From Gamsiella multidivaricata (Eukaryota; Mortierellomycota; Mortierellomycetes; Mortierellales; Mortierellaceae): a stretch of 64,000 nucleotides of DNA. The translations under genes were made by a program, and so were the position numbers. Of this stretch, positions 1 through 12,305 are shown in pieces (within the stretch, counting starts at the first letter, position 1; each line of letters starts with the position of its first letter). The stretch is from assembly GCF_025024155.1 (NCBI RefSeq), contig NW_026251719.1, forward strand, positions 62,001-126,000, given 5' to 3'. The notes under the pieces are model-generated. The model was not told the DNA's origin, ran no database searches, and saw nothing but the letters and a program-made list of their open reading frames with translations.

Positions 1-347
1 GCCAGCAATGATCCCTTGGTGCCACCATTGGAGGCTGCACTGATGGGGGCTAATGCCAGATGAGTTGTGGACTGTCCGTCCTTGAGTTGTGTCCAGGATG
101 GAGATGTGGTCGACCAGGAAGTGGACAGATCGAGGGAGATGAATTGGTTGGAGGCGTCGGTGTCAAAACCGCCCTGGATATAGAGAGCGTCGTTGATCAT
201 GGCGAATCCCATGCGGCGGGAGCCCACGGGGGCGAATTGGGCATGTGCGAGGGGTGTGAAGGTTACGGTGGCGATGAGGGCGAGGGAGCTGGAGAGGAGG
301 AAGAGTTGTTTCCGGCTCCTGTGGGCCATTGTGCCGGATGTGTTCAT
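1..347 (-). CDS. Secreted kelch-like protein, 5' part (runs off the left edge)
   Basis: Reading leftwards from an ATG at 345-347 the frame stays open to base 1, giving 115 residues of a longer protein. It starts MNTSGTMAHRSRKQ, then a hydrophobic stretch rich in Leu/Ser/Ala ending in a signal-peptidase-like AHA-QF site near residue 36, so secretion or type I membrane insertion is likely. After it come RRMGFAMI, YIQGGFD and an aspartate/serine-rich stretch, which resemble the start of a kelch or galactose-oxidase-type beta-propeller; such proteins are common in Mortierella-like fungi. A second in-frame ATG at 327-329 could also start it. Only the N-terminus is visible, so propeller completeness and any transmembrane tail cannot be judged. 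Confidence 0.7.
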   Translation of the reverse strand, partial: MNTSGTMAHRSRKQLFLLSSSLALIATVTFTPLAHAQFAPVGSRRMGFAMINDALYIQGGFDTDASNQFISLDLSTSWSTTSPSWTQLKDGQSTTHLALAPISAASNGGTKGSLL

Positions 348-458
348 TAGAAGGCGATTGATGATGGGGAATCGAGGACAAGAAGGCGAGAGAGGAGAGG
401 AGAGGGAGGGGAGAGAAGGGCTGCAGCAGTTGTGAGGAGTCGTTAGATGGAGGGGCGT

Positions 459-490
459 GAAAGGAAATGAAAGGAAATGAAAGGAAATGG
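459..490. repeat. 10-bp tandem repeat AAGGAAATGA, three copies
   Basis: Units at 461-470, 471-480 and 481-490; the last has G in its final position. It lies about 110-145 bp upstream of the kelch-like start codon in a purine-rich leader. Confidence 0.9.
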
Positions 491-2185
491 AGGATGAAAA
501 GAATGAAAGGGGGAAGAGAGGGAGAGGCGGAGAGCCGGGGAGAAGAGAGAGTGAAGCGAGCAAGTAGGGATAGAAAGAAGGAGGGTGCGCGTGCTATTCT
601 CGGTAAAACTTCAGGAATGGGGGGCAGAGGAATTCGTGATAGAGAGCACTTTAATTAACTGAAAAACGCGAACGGTTCAGTCTGCTCTCTCGCACACACA
701 CTCTTGAACGAAAATAAGCGATCAGACCGAGGGAAGGGAAGAATGGAGGACAGAAAGCGATGAGCGATGACTGATGAGGATGGTGGGGGGGGAGGGGGAG
801 AAAAGGAATGGAGGAGGCACAAAGAGAGATGAGCTGTGTGGGCGAGTATTGGGCGCACCATTGGGCTGTACAGTGGCAGAGCAGCACAGGGGAATCCCGT
901 TTGAAGCCAATGTGGTACACCACTGTTTTTTTCTTTAGGCGCCATTCGTCAACACCGCACACAGCGTCCAACCTACCTAACGCAGCGTCTTTTTTTTTTT
1001 AATTAAAGAGCGGAGGCACAAAAAAAAGGTGAGAGCAATCTCATCCGCCTACTTCTCCCCACTCGGGGTTGTTTGTTCAGCGCCCGGCCTGCTTGCGTTG
1101 CCCGTTGTCGTTTTGTTCCCCTCATTCTGCATGAGTATGATGATGCATGTCGTACATTTGCGTAGAAAATAAAACGGCATGTACAATGGCCCGAGAATAA
1201 CACTGCAGATCTCGAGGGATTGACCTTCTTGCGGGTCTTCAATCTTGCCATTCTTTCTCTTCCTGATCTACTAATAAATCATGGGCAAATTCTTCTGTAG
1301 TAAGGCAACAAATCTAATCTTCTCTGCTAAATCGAAAGACGAGCGAGTGAAAATTGAGTCGTACAACAGACTACGACCACGCCGCCCATGGTCCAACTGT
1401 TCTGTAGTAGCCTCATCTTCGGCCGAGAAGAAAACAACAAGCATCCCCACCCATGGTCTCATTCTGCACAACACACTCTAGAGTCCAAATAAATTGGAGC
1501 TAAATTATCTCCGTTCTTCGCCTTGCTCCTCTTTGTTCTTCCGGTCGGTTTTGAAGACGAGTGCCTGAGGCGAAAATGCGGCGCGCCCTCAAACCGTGCA
1601 TGCAAGGTAAACTCCCTTCCCATTGTTCCCCATCCACCTCTAATATTTCGCATGATAGTTTACACCACATACATTGCATCGATGGTGTCTTATTGTCTCG
1701 AAATGCCAGCCTCGCTCATTGTGCATCAAACGGAAGGCGCCACATACTTCATGCAAGGTCGGCTAGAGACCCGCGGACAACATGAACATGTAGCAATAAT
1801 AGCTAAAATGTAGGAACCTTCGTCCTCATCTTTACCTACAGCCATTTGCAACAACAGATACACTCCAGTTCACACACACTCTCCTGGGTACCTTCGCTCT
1901 TTCGCCTCATGCTCTCTACCAATGTATATCCTGGATTTCTTCTCTATATGTCTGGCTCCCATAAATGTTTGAATCTCTCAACCGCTGTTGTCTTGTTGTA
2001 TGTACTCTGACATCCTGTGGCCAAAAATATCCATGCATCGGTCAAACGGCTCGGTGCTCACCAAAATTCTTATACTTTCTCAAAGCGCGTTGTACCGGAC
2101 CAGACCACTGAATTCTTCCCCCTTACTCTATTTTACTACATGTACAACTTGCACCAGTCTGCCATAACAACAGGTTCCACGAAGG

Positions 2186-2400
2186 CCCCCCCCCCCCCCC
2201 CCCCCCCCCTTTCCTTCCCCCATATGAGTCGCATTGCCTTTGTCATCTTTTTGTTGTGCAAGGAGACGGATCAAGGCTCATCTTGAGCACTTTTTTTTTT
2301 TTTTTTTTTTTTTCATTCGATATTTTCTTTGTCATTATCCCGATGCAACCTACGACAGATCCTTTGGACATCGCACAAGATCTGGGGGGGGGGGGGGGGG
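2186..2400. repeat. Cluster of homopolymer runs: C24, T23, G17
   Basis: C run 2186-2209, T run 2291-2313 and G run 2384-2400 within about 215 bp. Lengths of such runs are error-prone in sequencing, so exact counts are uncertain. Confidence 0.9.
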
Positions 2401-3468
2401 TGTGGAGTAGGCATATTGTAAGCAGGCAGATGGTATTACTCACAGCGACTCTTTTTTGCTCTGGCTATAGAACGCGTCCATTCGTTTTGGGTACCTAGTT
2501 TCTGAGGACACATCGTCGAAAAAGATCGCGATCGGGATAGAATGGATTTGCCTCGACGCTCACTGTTCTTGCTCGCCCTGACTTGCACTAGTTCCTTTCG
2601 TTATTCTATCCCATCCTTCCTAACTCAACCCTCTGGAGCATTTAATGAAGCGCTCAATTTGAGGAGATAGGGAACAATAGATCGGTTGAAGCCATGTTTC
2701 GTTGCAAAGATCATCGTCCACCTTGTCCTTTGGATACCATTGCGGGGACAATGCCGATTCACTTTTGTGTTTTTTTCTTTCTTACTTATACACGCGGATT
2801 AAACAAATAAAAGAGAAAAAGCATACATCTCTCTTATTTCAATGCTTAAGACCTTGAAGGTCGGCATGTTGTGCTGGTAGGCTCGTCACTAGGCCAATTA
2901 TTTCGACAACTTGTGGCTGGAGGTTTCGAGGCCAACTCATCGCACGTATATTTTCAAGGACCAATTAAAATACAGCGCCAGCATAGGCCCCAAAGAGGAG
3001 GATAAAGACGCCTGATCCAGCAGTTCGCTCTAAGTGAAGTACCTTAGAACGTTGCAAACCAGCAACGTACACTAATTGAAGCTGGTAAAGGAGATTTTTC
3101 CGCATCTTTCTATGTATGGCATGCTAGACAATGGTAAAAATAAAGATGCGCATTGTCCAAAATGATATTTTAACGACGCGTCTCTTGGTTACCTATCCTT
3201 GGAATGAAAATTATTTTCGCACTTTTTGCGAACAGAGACAAACGAGTGCTAGAACTTCGTTTTTTTTTTTGCTTCGTTCCGCTAACAGAGAATTTAAGTA
3301 TGTATCTGAGGATTCTAATGAAGTTCTTTTTACCAGAATCGGATCATGAGTTGTGGAAAAAACGCAATTGAAAGACGCTGCGGTCTTATATAAAACATAG
3401 ACATAGTCATCGACAGCCATTGACAGCTCTTATCTCTCGCGCTATTATAATAGTATATATCTGTTTTA

Positions 3469-4450
3469 TTAATATTCTTGTCGTCTTCGTTTGCAGAAAT
3501 GGTATTTTCTTAAAGGTAGTTCCTCAGCATACCCAATTAGCTTGTGTAGTCTATCTAAAAATGCTTCATCACAGTGTGATGCTCTAACGTATTTTTCGAG
3601 TGCCTCTACAGCAGCTAAAGCAGACACATCTAGAGTATCTTGCTGCCACTTCTCCTCTTGCTCCTTCATAGCCACCACTGCGTGCGCTTGATCCAGTAGA
3701 GGATCATCATACTGTCACGGATAGTACCATGGTGTGTGGTAAAAAATATCAACTGAGAGCGCAGCCGAATTGCCTCATGTTGATTTGTGACTTGGCCGAG
3801 GCGCTCTCTCTTTTGCACGCGTCGTTCAGATACGCGTAGAATCTCTGCCTGGTACTTTGCCTCAGTATTTGTCCCAGCCCGCCGTAGGCCTCAGCCTATT
3901 GGAACCCAGTATACGTTTAGCCGAATATTCTTTATTGCTATTGCCATTGTCATGCCCGCTGCATTATCTTGAACCCCCCTAGATCATTGGCGTATTCCTA
4001 GCCCATGTATATCGCGCCCTGTATCAGTAATCCAAGCACCCTTGTCCAGGACCCTAGAACACATAAATAAAATTATAAAACCCATAGCATGGAACCTCAG
4101 TCTGCAATACAATTCTTACCTACCTTGTCCATCTGTCTGCCTTCTGTCTTCCTTTCATCATACAGCCCTTCACCCTCCCTGAGTCTATCCTTGAAAGCAT
4201 CTCCTTCGCATGTATTTTTAAGGCTCTCGGAGAGTTCTCGAAATCGGCTCCATGCGTCATTGTATTCCGCTTTGGCCTGGATTGCCTCGGGTTCAGGACC
4301 GTCAGGATCGTCCGCACCGTGATCGTCCGTGATCGAGAGGTTCCCAAACTGCAGCAGGTCAATGCTTGCATCTTCATCCGCGATTATGAGGTCTCTCAAC
4401 TGTAAGGGATCAATGCTTGCAATATCATCGTCAGTGATATCGTCAGCTCC
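3469..4450 (-). pseudogene. Decayed multi-part reading frame, unknown family
   Basis: On the minus strand a protein-like reading runs from about 4450 down to 3469 but is broken. The first part (4450-4097) is acidic and has an internal duplication: ASIDPLQLRDLI then ASIDLLQFGNLSI, followed by a charged segment ending near QMDK at a GT splice-like site. After a possible intron ending TTCTAG near 4054 the reading resumes (VLDKGAWITDTGRD), meets one in-frame TGA, continues (DNAAGMTMAIAIKNIRL), meets a second TGA, runs through a basic helical stretch (SERRVQKRERLGQVTN), and then needs a one-base shift near 3712 to enter YDDPLLDQAHAVVAMKE and finish at 3469. The composition (helical, Lys/Arg/Glu-rich) would fit a mobile-element or expanded-family protein, but no diagnostic domain is visible. 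Two stops plus a frameshift argue for a relic. Confidence 0.45.
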
Positions 4451-4459
4451 GCACGGTAT

Positions 4460-5749
4460 GAATATCGGTAACGCGCTCCATTCTCAATCATAAAGCAAAC
4501 AGAAAGACGCATTGAAAGGTCAGTCAATGATACCTTCATGGTGAAACCGACTGTGGTACATTAATTGTCATACGTGTCCCATTGATTGACAATACTTACA
4601 AGCTTCGCTATGCTTAAGTTGCCGGTGGTAGTGTTGAAGTTTACAGAAGCACGCAATCGATACGCATGCAAGTATCAATGTCCTAGTCAAGATTAAAGCG
4701 GTCCGTTAGCATGCCAACTTAACACAGTCAAGTCACTTAGTTATTATTATCGACAGTCAACATATTATTCCCTAGCACTTTAAGCACCTTGCCCAGCGAC
4801 TAAAGATTATGAGTGCGCGGGATCCACGCGATGGTGCCGAAGATGGGACGTGAATGGAGCGGAAGGGATGGTCTGTAAAAAGGTCGAAAAGCGCGTTTAT
4901 TTTGCGAATCGTCCCCGCCGTTGCCACCACTCCCACGCAACCCCCACGCCTTTGTCCTCATTACAAGCCTTCTCAACATCACACGCCCCTCGTCATCACA
5001 CCTCTATTCCATCACCGTTGCCGCCTCTCCCACATCCTCGCCTTCACTCGCAAACCCATGTCATCACACCTTTTCCTTCATCAATCACTATTGCCACCCC
5101 AGCCCATTGAGAACATCTCTTCGCCGCCCTCGGCATCCTCCGCTGTCACGACCTTTTCGCCATTTCAGCATCCCCACCGTTTGCCTCCATTCCCACGCCT
5201 GTGTTCATCCCTGTCTTGTTATTCCTCTCTCTGTCATTGTTCTCTCTCTCTGCCCTTTCCTCCCTCGTTATTTCTGCCCCCTCTTACTCGACATCTTAAG
5301 GCTTTATTTGATCATGATAAGTATAATGGTGTGTATCGCCGACCTCGCCGCACTGGACTTTGAGTGGTTTGCCCTTTGTAAAGCACCGTTTTTTCTCTTG
5401 AAACCACCCTAAGCAAATGCAGAGGTGTGATGCGCAATGTTCTTTCGACATTGTGCTATCTCTGTGGCCAATCTTGTTTGCCAAGATGGTCTTGCACAAT
5501 AACTGCGCCCGGGGCTCACTCCGGTAGTTAAAGGTATAGTATGTGGTGGTGTGCCGTCCGGCGCTCATGTGTGGCAGCCCTTGGTTGTGACATGGCCGGG
5601 CACACCACACCACCTTGTTAGTGTCCAAGGTGGCCCCTTGTACAGGTTCTCCTCGCGCTCCCATGTTTTTGTTAACGACTGATAAAAATAACAGAAACAG
5701 AAACAGACAGTGGATAATGCGATTTTTTTTTTCTTTGAGTAGACCTTTA
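4460..5749. other. Intergenic stretch, C/T-rich
   Basis: 4840-5290 is strongly C/T-biased and produces overlapping plus-strand frames of low complexity; it looks like promoter-type sequence rather than protein. A minus frame at 5296-5772 contains many Cys and His but no recognisable pattern; I could not decide whether it is coding. Confidence 0.4.
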
Positions 5750-6021
5750 CTCCTACGCCTCCACTTTTGCATTTATTGGCAAGGCTGACGGAAGTGGAAC
5801 TACCGAACGCCGTTGCAAAAGATCCAAGTACCCATTTTTTCCGCTCGCATCCGCCCAAGGAATGGCTGCCCGAACCCTATCTTGAAGACGGGGAATCAGA
5901 CCTCCAATCGTTCTTTGATGCGTTGAGTGTCCTCAAGGTTTCTCGCGATCCTTTTAATGCCCAGATTCGATCGTTGTACTGTTACTGTATCTTGGTTTTG
6001 AAGATGCTTAAGGATCAATGA
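5750..6021 (+). CDS. Coding-like terminal exon, hypothetical
   Basis: After a T-rich stretch and a TTTGAGTAG acceptor-like site at about 5742 the frame reads TFTPTPPLLHLLARL, then RSHPPKEWLPEPYLEDGE, then SFFDALSVLKVSRDP, and stops with TGA at 6019-6021. Amino-acid composition is balanced and protein-like, unlike the shadows around it. No start codon or upstream exon could be fixed; it may be the last exon of a gene starting in the C-rich region or a relic. No family recognised. Confidence 0.3.
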
Positions 6022-8416
6022 GATGCCTACTGAAAAAAAAAAAAATCACTACAGATCTTATGGAAGCAGGGGGCCATCAACAAGAACAATAGGTCTCTTG
6101 TCACAGCCTCATTGTCATGTACCTTTTCGATGAATCCGTGTTTTCTGCATTGTTGGCTATAAAACGTTGAGATGGAGAGATAAAGCTGCGGAGACGAGGG
6201 GGGGAGGTGAGAGGGGAGGGGGAATAACAGGAGTGCAAACCGAGATAACAGTAGGACATGGAGAAGAAAGAATGATGGAAGACGGGAAATAGCCTCATTC
6301 ATTTTTTCTGATTTAACAGCGGAGTAAAGCCGTTAAAGGGGTCAAAAGCGAAAACAAACAGCTTCGCCCAATTTTGTGAGCAGGTAGAAATGTATACAAA
6401 TATGTCGCATTTGGCACTTACAAATCAATCGATTAATATGGAATCACTGGGACTTCGTGGAGATGAGGCCCGGCTTAGTCCTGGGGCGGGGGTACCGGAA
6501 ATAATGATCCATGGATTTTCTGTAATGGCTAGTGCTGGCTTTGGTGCTGGTTTGTCCGAGATCAATTGCGAGCGCACATATGATATTATTTACCTCCTCA
6601 AAGAATAACGGGAGTTCTGTTGTTCTTGCCCCATGTTTTTTCTGGTTTCTTGTAAAATCCTGTTGGGGTGCTTCGTCACCCCATGCGGGATATAGACCTT
6701 CATCACTATTCCATCAGGCGTACTCGCGTTAGGTCTAAAGATAGAAGTCTGATTGTGGATTCCACAAGGAGGTGCGTAGTGTGAACGAACGGTGCTTTCT
6801 CAAGTGGCGAAAGTGGGCAGCAGAGGTTTCGGCATTTCAGTGATCCTGTGGAGACGTAGGGCAGAGCCCTTAGCTAGATTTATCCACTTCCTTCTGCTAT
6901 TTGGCCTGGCACTGGTGGTAGTGGCCACGGTGTTGGTGATTGTTGCAAGGGCGATGGCAGGGATACTTTGGGAGGTTCGAGGCACACCGTAGAGAGAAAG
7001 TGTCATCTGTTACTCCATGATGTGCGCCAATCGATGTGCATAGGTATGGGCCGTCGGGACGAGTGCATGCTAGATGTGGGTTGTGGAGATAAATCACGCT
7101 GCGCTCCGTGTGGCATGGTCCATTGTGCGAGTAGAACGAGCTTTTCACATGGCAAGCATGCGGCCTCTGATTGCTTTTACCGCGCCAGTTGAATGGTATG
7201 AGTTGCAGTCGGATGGTCGCCACACACTATATACACATGCCATGGACAAAACATGGAAATTTTGCTCTAGTCTTCGGTGACCATACGACCGTTCATACCT
7301 CTGAATTTGTCCTATTATTCTGAAGATTATCATTGTTAAGTGAATAAACAAGGGAAGCGTTGTAAAACGCGTTTTCTTTATTTTTCGAGTTTTGTTCGCG
7401 TAAAAGCATGTAGACAGACATCCATTAGTGGACGTTTTCGCAGACCGATAGCGATGGGGATCGGTCCTGGTTTATTGTTCACTATCGGGAATGATCCATG
7501 CGATACGACTCGGATAACAGCCAAGGTGCCCGTGAACATTGATATGACGGCAGTGTTAATCGCAGTTATTTTGTTATCCTGGCTATTGCTGCCTTGCTAC
7601 CTTGTACCTGGGGCTTGCCACTGTTGTCCTCCTTTCTATATTATTGCTGCCGCTCCTGCATTGTACCTGTTTTGGTGCGCACGGAATTGTATGTATGAAT
7701 TGCCGAGCATTTGTTTGCGGTGGCCAATGGTACCCGTTCTCTGTCGCCGACATTTCGCTCGTCAAAATGTCTTCTAATTCATCGCTTGTTGCTAGGCGGT
7801 CGTGTTGTCGGAATAAAAGGAATTAAAGAAAAAAGAGAGGAGGAATGACTTAAAATGTGAGATTTAATCAGGGTGGTGCAGACTTCGATGGAATCGTCTT
7901 AAGAATAACATGTTTATTGAGAACACCAGCTTATTATATACATGACCAACCTTTTGGTGCTTTCCTCCCATGTTCTTAGGATGGGACTTGATGGATGGCT
8001 CGTGGAGAGCCCAGCCCAATGACTTGGGGCTCCATGGTCTGGGCAGGACGGACAACAGCCGACTCGACACTCAGATGGCTCCTATGCGAATTGTCCGAAG
8101 GAAGGATGTCGCTGCTCAAGTGAGAGGAACGCAGAATTTGTCCCTCTTCCATGACTAGAGCTGTATATGTCTAATACATCTAGGCTGGGACTCTTTCCTC
8201 ACGCCGCACAGTGCTTATGAGGTCCCATCACGTGGAGTCCATTGATCATTGTGTGCTGCGTCTCTCCAGCTCCTTCAGCTCCATTGCCCGCGAACAAAAG
8301 TCCTCTTCCCCAGTTCTCTCATTCCAACCGCGCTCCTTTCTCCTCTCCCCTCTCTCTGTCTCTCTCTCTGTCGCTCTCTCTCTCTTTCTTCGTCATCCAC
8401 ATACAAATAATTTACA
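6022..8416. other. Intergenic stretch without convincing genes
   Basis: Short frames exist (for example 7340-7777 plus) but have skewed composition and no splice context. A purine-rich block at about 6170-6290 and the CT-rich promoter of the AN1 gene are the only structures noted. Confidence 0.5.
8332..8392 (+). promoter_or_regulatory. CT-rich tract upstream of AN1 gene
   Basis: An almost pure C/T stretch ends about 25 bp before the ATG at 8417. Similar pyrimidine tracts precede other start codons in this window (acyl-CoA oxidase, ATP2), so it is probably the core promoter/initiator region. Confidence 0.5.
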
Positions 8417-9187
8417 ATGAGTTCCCGTACGACCACTGTTCGACCAACTCGAACAACCACGAAATCCTCACAGGACAATGCCACCTCTTCGTCCCAAGAA
8501 ACTACCCCACCGCCATCACAAGATCGCTGTGCCCATTGCAAAAAGTTTCTCCCCGCTGTCAAAGCCGAATGCAAATACTGCCGACTCGTCTTTTGCATGG
8601 AGCACCGGTAAATACCTGAGGCGATCATTATCTATCCGCCCGGTGACTCTGTTTTCTGGTTTTTTTTCTTCTTCTAGACGTGCCTCAATTGCTCGCCCTA
8701 CGCTTACCTCGAATCTCGAGCATATTCGCTCCTCCCTTTCTTTCGCATATTCTTTAGACATCCTGAAACCCACTCTCCACAAGGATGCGCCAAAAAGGCT
8801 CGGGAACAGACCCGCCAGCAATACCAACGCGACTCTGGACACATCCTCGGCTCCGAATCCCACGATCGCGGTTCCACACACCGTCTAGGCTGGAATCTGG
8901 AGCAATCGAGACAAGGTCTCCATCAGCGACTCAATCAACGTGTCCAATCGCTTAAAGAATCCTCCGGTAGAGCTTCGTCTTCTTCTTCATCACCAGGGTC
9001 AGCATCACCAGGGCCAGCATCAGGATCAGGATCAGGGACAGGAGGAGGCACAAAGAAAGGGAAAAAATCACCCAACAAACCAAAGACATGGGGGTCTGGA
9101 GGAAGCCGGTTAGGTGGCGTGCCTGGATCTGGTGCATCTGGAGGAGGAGGTAATAATGGCGATAATGGTCCAGGATCGGCATCATAA
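8417..9187 (+). CDS. AN1-type zinc-finger protein, 206 aa
   Basis: Two exons: 8417-8607 and 8758-9187 (intron GTAAAT...TTTAG, phase 2). Residues about 36-77 form the AN1 finger: CAHC, then CKYC, then C-MEH-RHPETH-SPQG-C, with one metal ligand pair split by the intron; splicing restores the His/Cys ligands, which supports the model. N-terminal 35 residues are Ser/Thr/Gln-rich. The second half carries a basic stretch (KKAREQTRQQYQRD), then a Ser/Pro/Gly low-complexity tail with KKGKKSPNK. AN1 proteins (ZFAND, yeast Cuz1/Tmc1) link to Cdc48, the proteasome and stress responses; the exact subfamily is not clear here. Initiator chosen because it follows the CT-rich tract and no upstream in-frame ATG exists. 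Confidence 0.85.
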
Positions 9188-9547
9188 AGACAAGCATTTT
9201 GTGCAGGTCAAGCTTGATCAGAGCGAATAGCTGATTTGTACTTTATTATTTTGTTGTTGTTGTTACTGCTGTTGCTGTTGCTGTTGGGTGCCTTAGGACA
9301 AGATTGTACAAGAATAAAAAAGAAATGAACAGAGATATTATGAAAACAAGTTCCCTAAGAGTTGTAAATGCGTAGATTGTAAAAAAAAGCAAGAAATACA
9401 TATGCACCGACTTGATTCGTCATGGTCGGAATAATTGTTGCTTGAGAAACAATGGACCCGAGTGGGTTGTATTTTTTTGATCCGCCACCAAATTGTGTAC
9501 ATGATACTTTTCGTCCGACGATCGACATCGATCAAAAACGGTGACGA
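9188..9547. other. Convergent 3' region
   Basis: Between the ends of the AN1 gene (plus) and the C2H2 gene (minus). Contains GTT/GCT repeats at about 9252-9290 and AT-rich sequence fitting 3' ends; no gene seen. Confidence 0.6.
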
Positions 9548-12305
9548 TTAAGATCGATGGCGGACAGGGATCGGCGCTGAATGGAATCTTCGATCGTCCA
9601 ACGAAGGCGAAGCATGGTGTCCACTACCACTATGGGGAGACTGATGATGATGGGAATAGTTATGAGATCCCTGCGGCGACGAATGAGATTGGTAGTAGGA
9701 CGAGGAGGAAGGCGACGACGAATAGTGATGATGCCCCGATTGCGGAGAGTGCTGCGACGAGGTCGATGACGAATGACGATGCGCAGATTGGTGCTGTTGC
9801 ATCGGCGAACTGTTTGGATACGACTGAGAAACCGGTCCTGGGCTTCCCATGGACGATGCCGAATTCGAGAGCGACCCCGATTGAGACTGCTGGTGGTGGT
9901 GTGGATGGTATGCCGGTCCTTCGCTATAGCCGCGACTGTGTTCGTATCCATGATGTCCGTTCGCGGGAGATGAGCTTGATAGGGGCGATCGGCTATAGTC
10001 CTGCGAGTGCTGTTGGCGGTGGTTAGAGGAGCGATGAGAAGAGTGTGTCGGGGGAGCAGTGCTACCGCTGCTGTGGTGCGCAAATGACATCGACGGCTGC
10101 TGGTGATGGGACGGAAGCGAAGGTAGCGACGACGACATGGTCACATCCATGGGCTCGGATTCCGGGCTCAGGCTATCTGTGCGACCATTGCTGCTGTGCC
10201 CATTGCTGTGCCCATTGCTGTGTCCGCTGCTGTGTCCGTTCGAGCCCTGAGGTTCCCATCGCAGGGGCCTTGACTGGGAGGGATGGTGGAAGTGAGAGGG
10301 CAATGACGATGACATCTCGTGGTGACCATGATCCGAGTGGTGTTGCTGGTGCCCAGAGCCTCCCTGCGGATAGTGGTGGTATCCATTGCTGCCATGATCA
10401 CCGCTGTGGCTGTGGTGGTGCATGTGGCGAGGGAGACTGCCACCCTCGCCCTGGTATGAAGACGAATGGCCGAAGGATGGCGAGGGACGGTGGAAAGAGC
10501 TGGGCGAGCTGCTCCCAAAGTACTTTGAAGATGCAGGGCCGATCGAGCGGGATCCATGGGGCGATGTGCCGTAGCGATCCTGGAATCCGTTGCTGTAAGG
10601 GTGGCCATTGGGGCTGGGCGAAGGTGGTGAAGAGTTGGAGACAGAGTGTGACTGCGACCTCTGCAAGTATGGGCGGTTGGGGGCAATGGCAACCTTGGAG
10701 CTGTAACTGAGTGAATCCAGCACTCCAGCAGCAGCAAGTTGCTCTCTGTTCTCGCTATTAATGCAGCAGATGACAACGGAAGGACAGGAAGATGAGTACC
10801 ATACTCAGGGATGTACACTATCCATTATCATAATTAACAAAATCCTAGATGTGTACCTGATAAAGCTCTTGATGTCGGGCTCATGGCCCTTTTGGTGACG
10901 GGTCAGGGTCGTACGACGGGTAAAGGTCTTGCCACACCCAGGATGTTCACAAACGTACGGGCGCTTTCCTGTGTGTGTCCTGCGGTGACGAGCAAGCGAA
11001 GAGGACTAATAAGGATCAAGGGATCAAGGGACCAAAGGCATTAGCCATCGCCGTTAATGTATACATATAACTCCTTGTAGGAAAACGGGCTCAACCAGTG
11101 CACACGCATCGAATGACGCTTGTTCACATGAATCTCCCGTTTTATCGTGTTGTTGCGCTGTTGCGTTGCGCACAAGCACCAAGAAATTCAGGGGCTTGTG
11201 ACTCCTTGACCATCTTTCCTGCCATGTTCTTGTGTGCTGCTTCCTGTTACCAAAATGTCCATCCGTGGTTCCATCGTGTCCATATTGCATCTTGTACTTT
11301 GTGTGTGCATGGGTGGTTTTGGTCCCATCGTTCTTGTAATTGCATGTCAGGGACTTGACTTACATCACTGAAGGATTTCTGACAGGATTCGTATTCGCAA
11401 ACATGGGGCCTTTCTCCGGTGTGGGTGCGATAATGAACGGTCAGGGCTGAACGTTGAATGAATTGCTTCCCGCAGCCAGCCCAATCACATTGGTACGGCC
11501 TAGGGGTAGCAGAACAACACAGCAAAAACAGAGATATAGAGTGTTCGTTAATATCACGGCGCCATCAATAGCACAAAAAAAGGGACTTGGCCAGACCATG
11601 CTGCTCCATAAGACTGCATCCAGCCCCCTTATAATCCTCAGAAGCATGACCCGGAAAAGGAAATGCGGTGCTGCATCAATGGGGGGTTTGCTCAGCAGTG
11701 CATAGGGACAAAAAACTTGATCACACACCATCCTTTTTCCTCACACTCGTTCTATCTTGCTTTTCCTCACACCCCCCGTTCCTTCTCTCGCAATTAAGAC
11801 ACATTGATGAGGAGGGAAGAAAGACTAAGGTAAGCGAGACCGGCTGTTGATCCTAGCCCAGTGAGTGATCAAATGACTCTACCCTGTTCTGTTCAGTCCT
11901 GCTCAATTCTATGCAGTCCTTCCAACTCAATTCAATCCATTACCTTTCGCCAGTGTGGATGCGCCGATGTCTTGCCAAATCAGATCGCCGAGAAAACGAC
12001 TTTCTGCAATGCTCCCAGGCACACTCATATGGTCGCTCGAGGGACTCCATTGAGACTGTACCTTCGGCCTCAGAGGAGCTGCCATTCTCGTTCTCGTCCT
12101 CGCCCTCGCCATTATCCTCGAGGTCGATATCAAGGTCGATATCAACATCGTCATCGTTGTTGCTGTTGTTGTTGCTGCTGCTGTTGCTGCTGCTGTTATC
12201 GTGCTGGGCTTGTCTGCGCATGTCCTCCTCCTGTTCTTGTAGTTGCTGCTGCTTGAGTTTCTTCTGGGCCTCAGAGCCCGAGTTCAGCATGCTTCGAATA
12301 TCCAT
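9548..12305 (-). CDS. C2H2 zinc-finger transcription factor, four fingers, 617 aa
   Basis: Four exons in order 12305-11944, 11499-11364, 11005-10857, 10754-9548; phases 2,0,2 all close and give 617 residues. The N-terminus ([10 protein letters not shown]) is followed by Gln/Glu-rich helix, a poly-Ser/Asn block, then an acidic Asp/Glu block that could be a transactivating region. Four consecutive fingers of C-x4-C-x12-H-x3-H type follow, beginning [24 protein letters not shown] and YVCEHPGC, joined by TGER/TGKR linkers; introns split the finger region, and finger 3 is only complete after splicing exons 2 and 3. The last exon is a 390-residue low-complexity tail rich in Ser, His, Gln, Pro and Gly. 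A nuclear DNA-binding regulator is a safe inference; the target is unknown. Start is the first ATG of the open exon. Confidence 0.88.

Larger units (their letters stand above)
348..3465. other. Gene-poor stretch with low-complexity tracts
   Basis: No reading frame here looks like a real gene. 348-660 is purine-rich and is probably the promoter and 5' leader of the kelch-like gene, containing a 10-bp direct repeat. The rest holds scattered short frames without splice context and several homopolymer tracts, listed separately. Confidence 0.6.

Noticed and set aside
4854..5412. Two overlapping plus-strand frames of 163-169 codons
   Set aside because: Sequence is C/T-rich, so both frames are full of Pro, Ser, Leu and His; no splice sites or motifs. 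Treated as promoter-like DNA.
10045..10818. Plus and minus frames of over 200 codons over the C2H2 gene's last exon
   Set aside because: Shadows of the Ser/His-rich low-complexity tail; the chosen frame is the one continuous with the zinc fingers.
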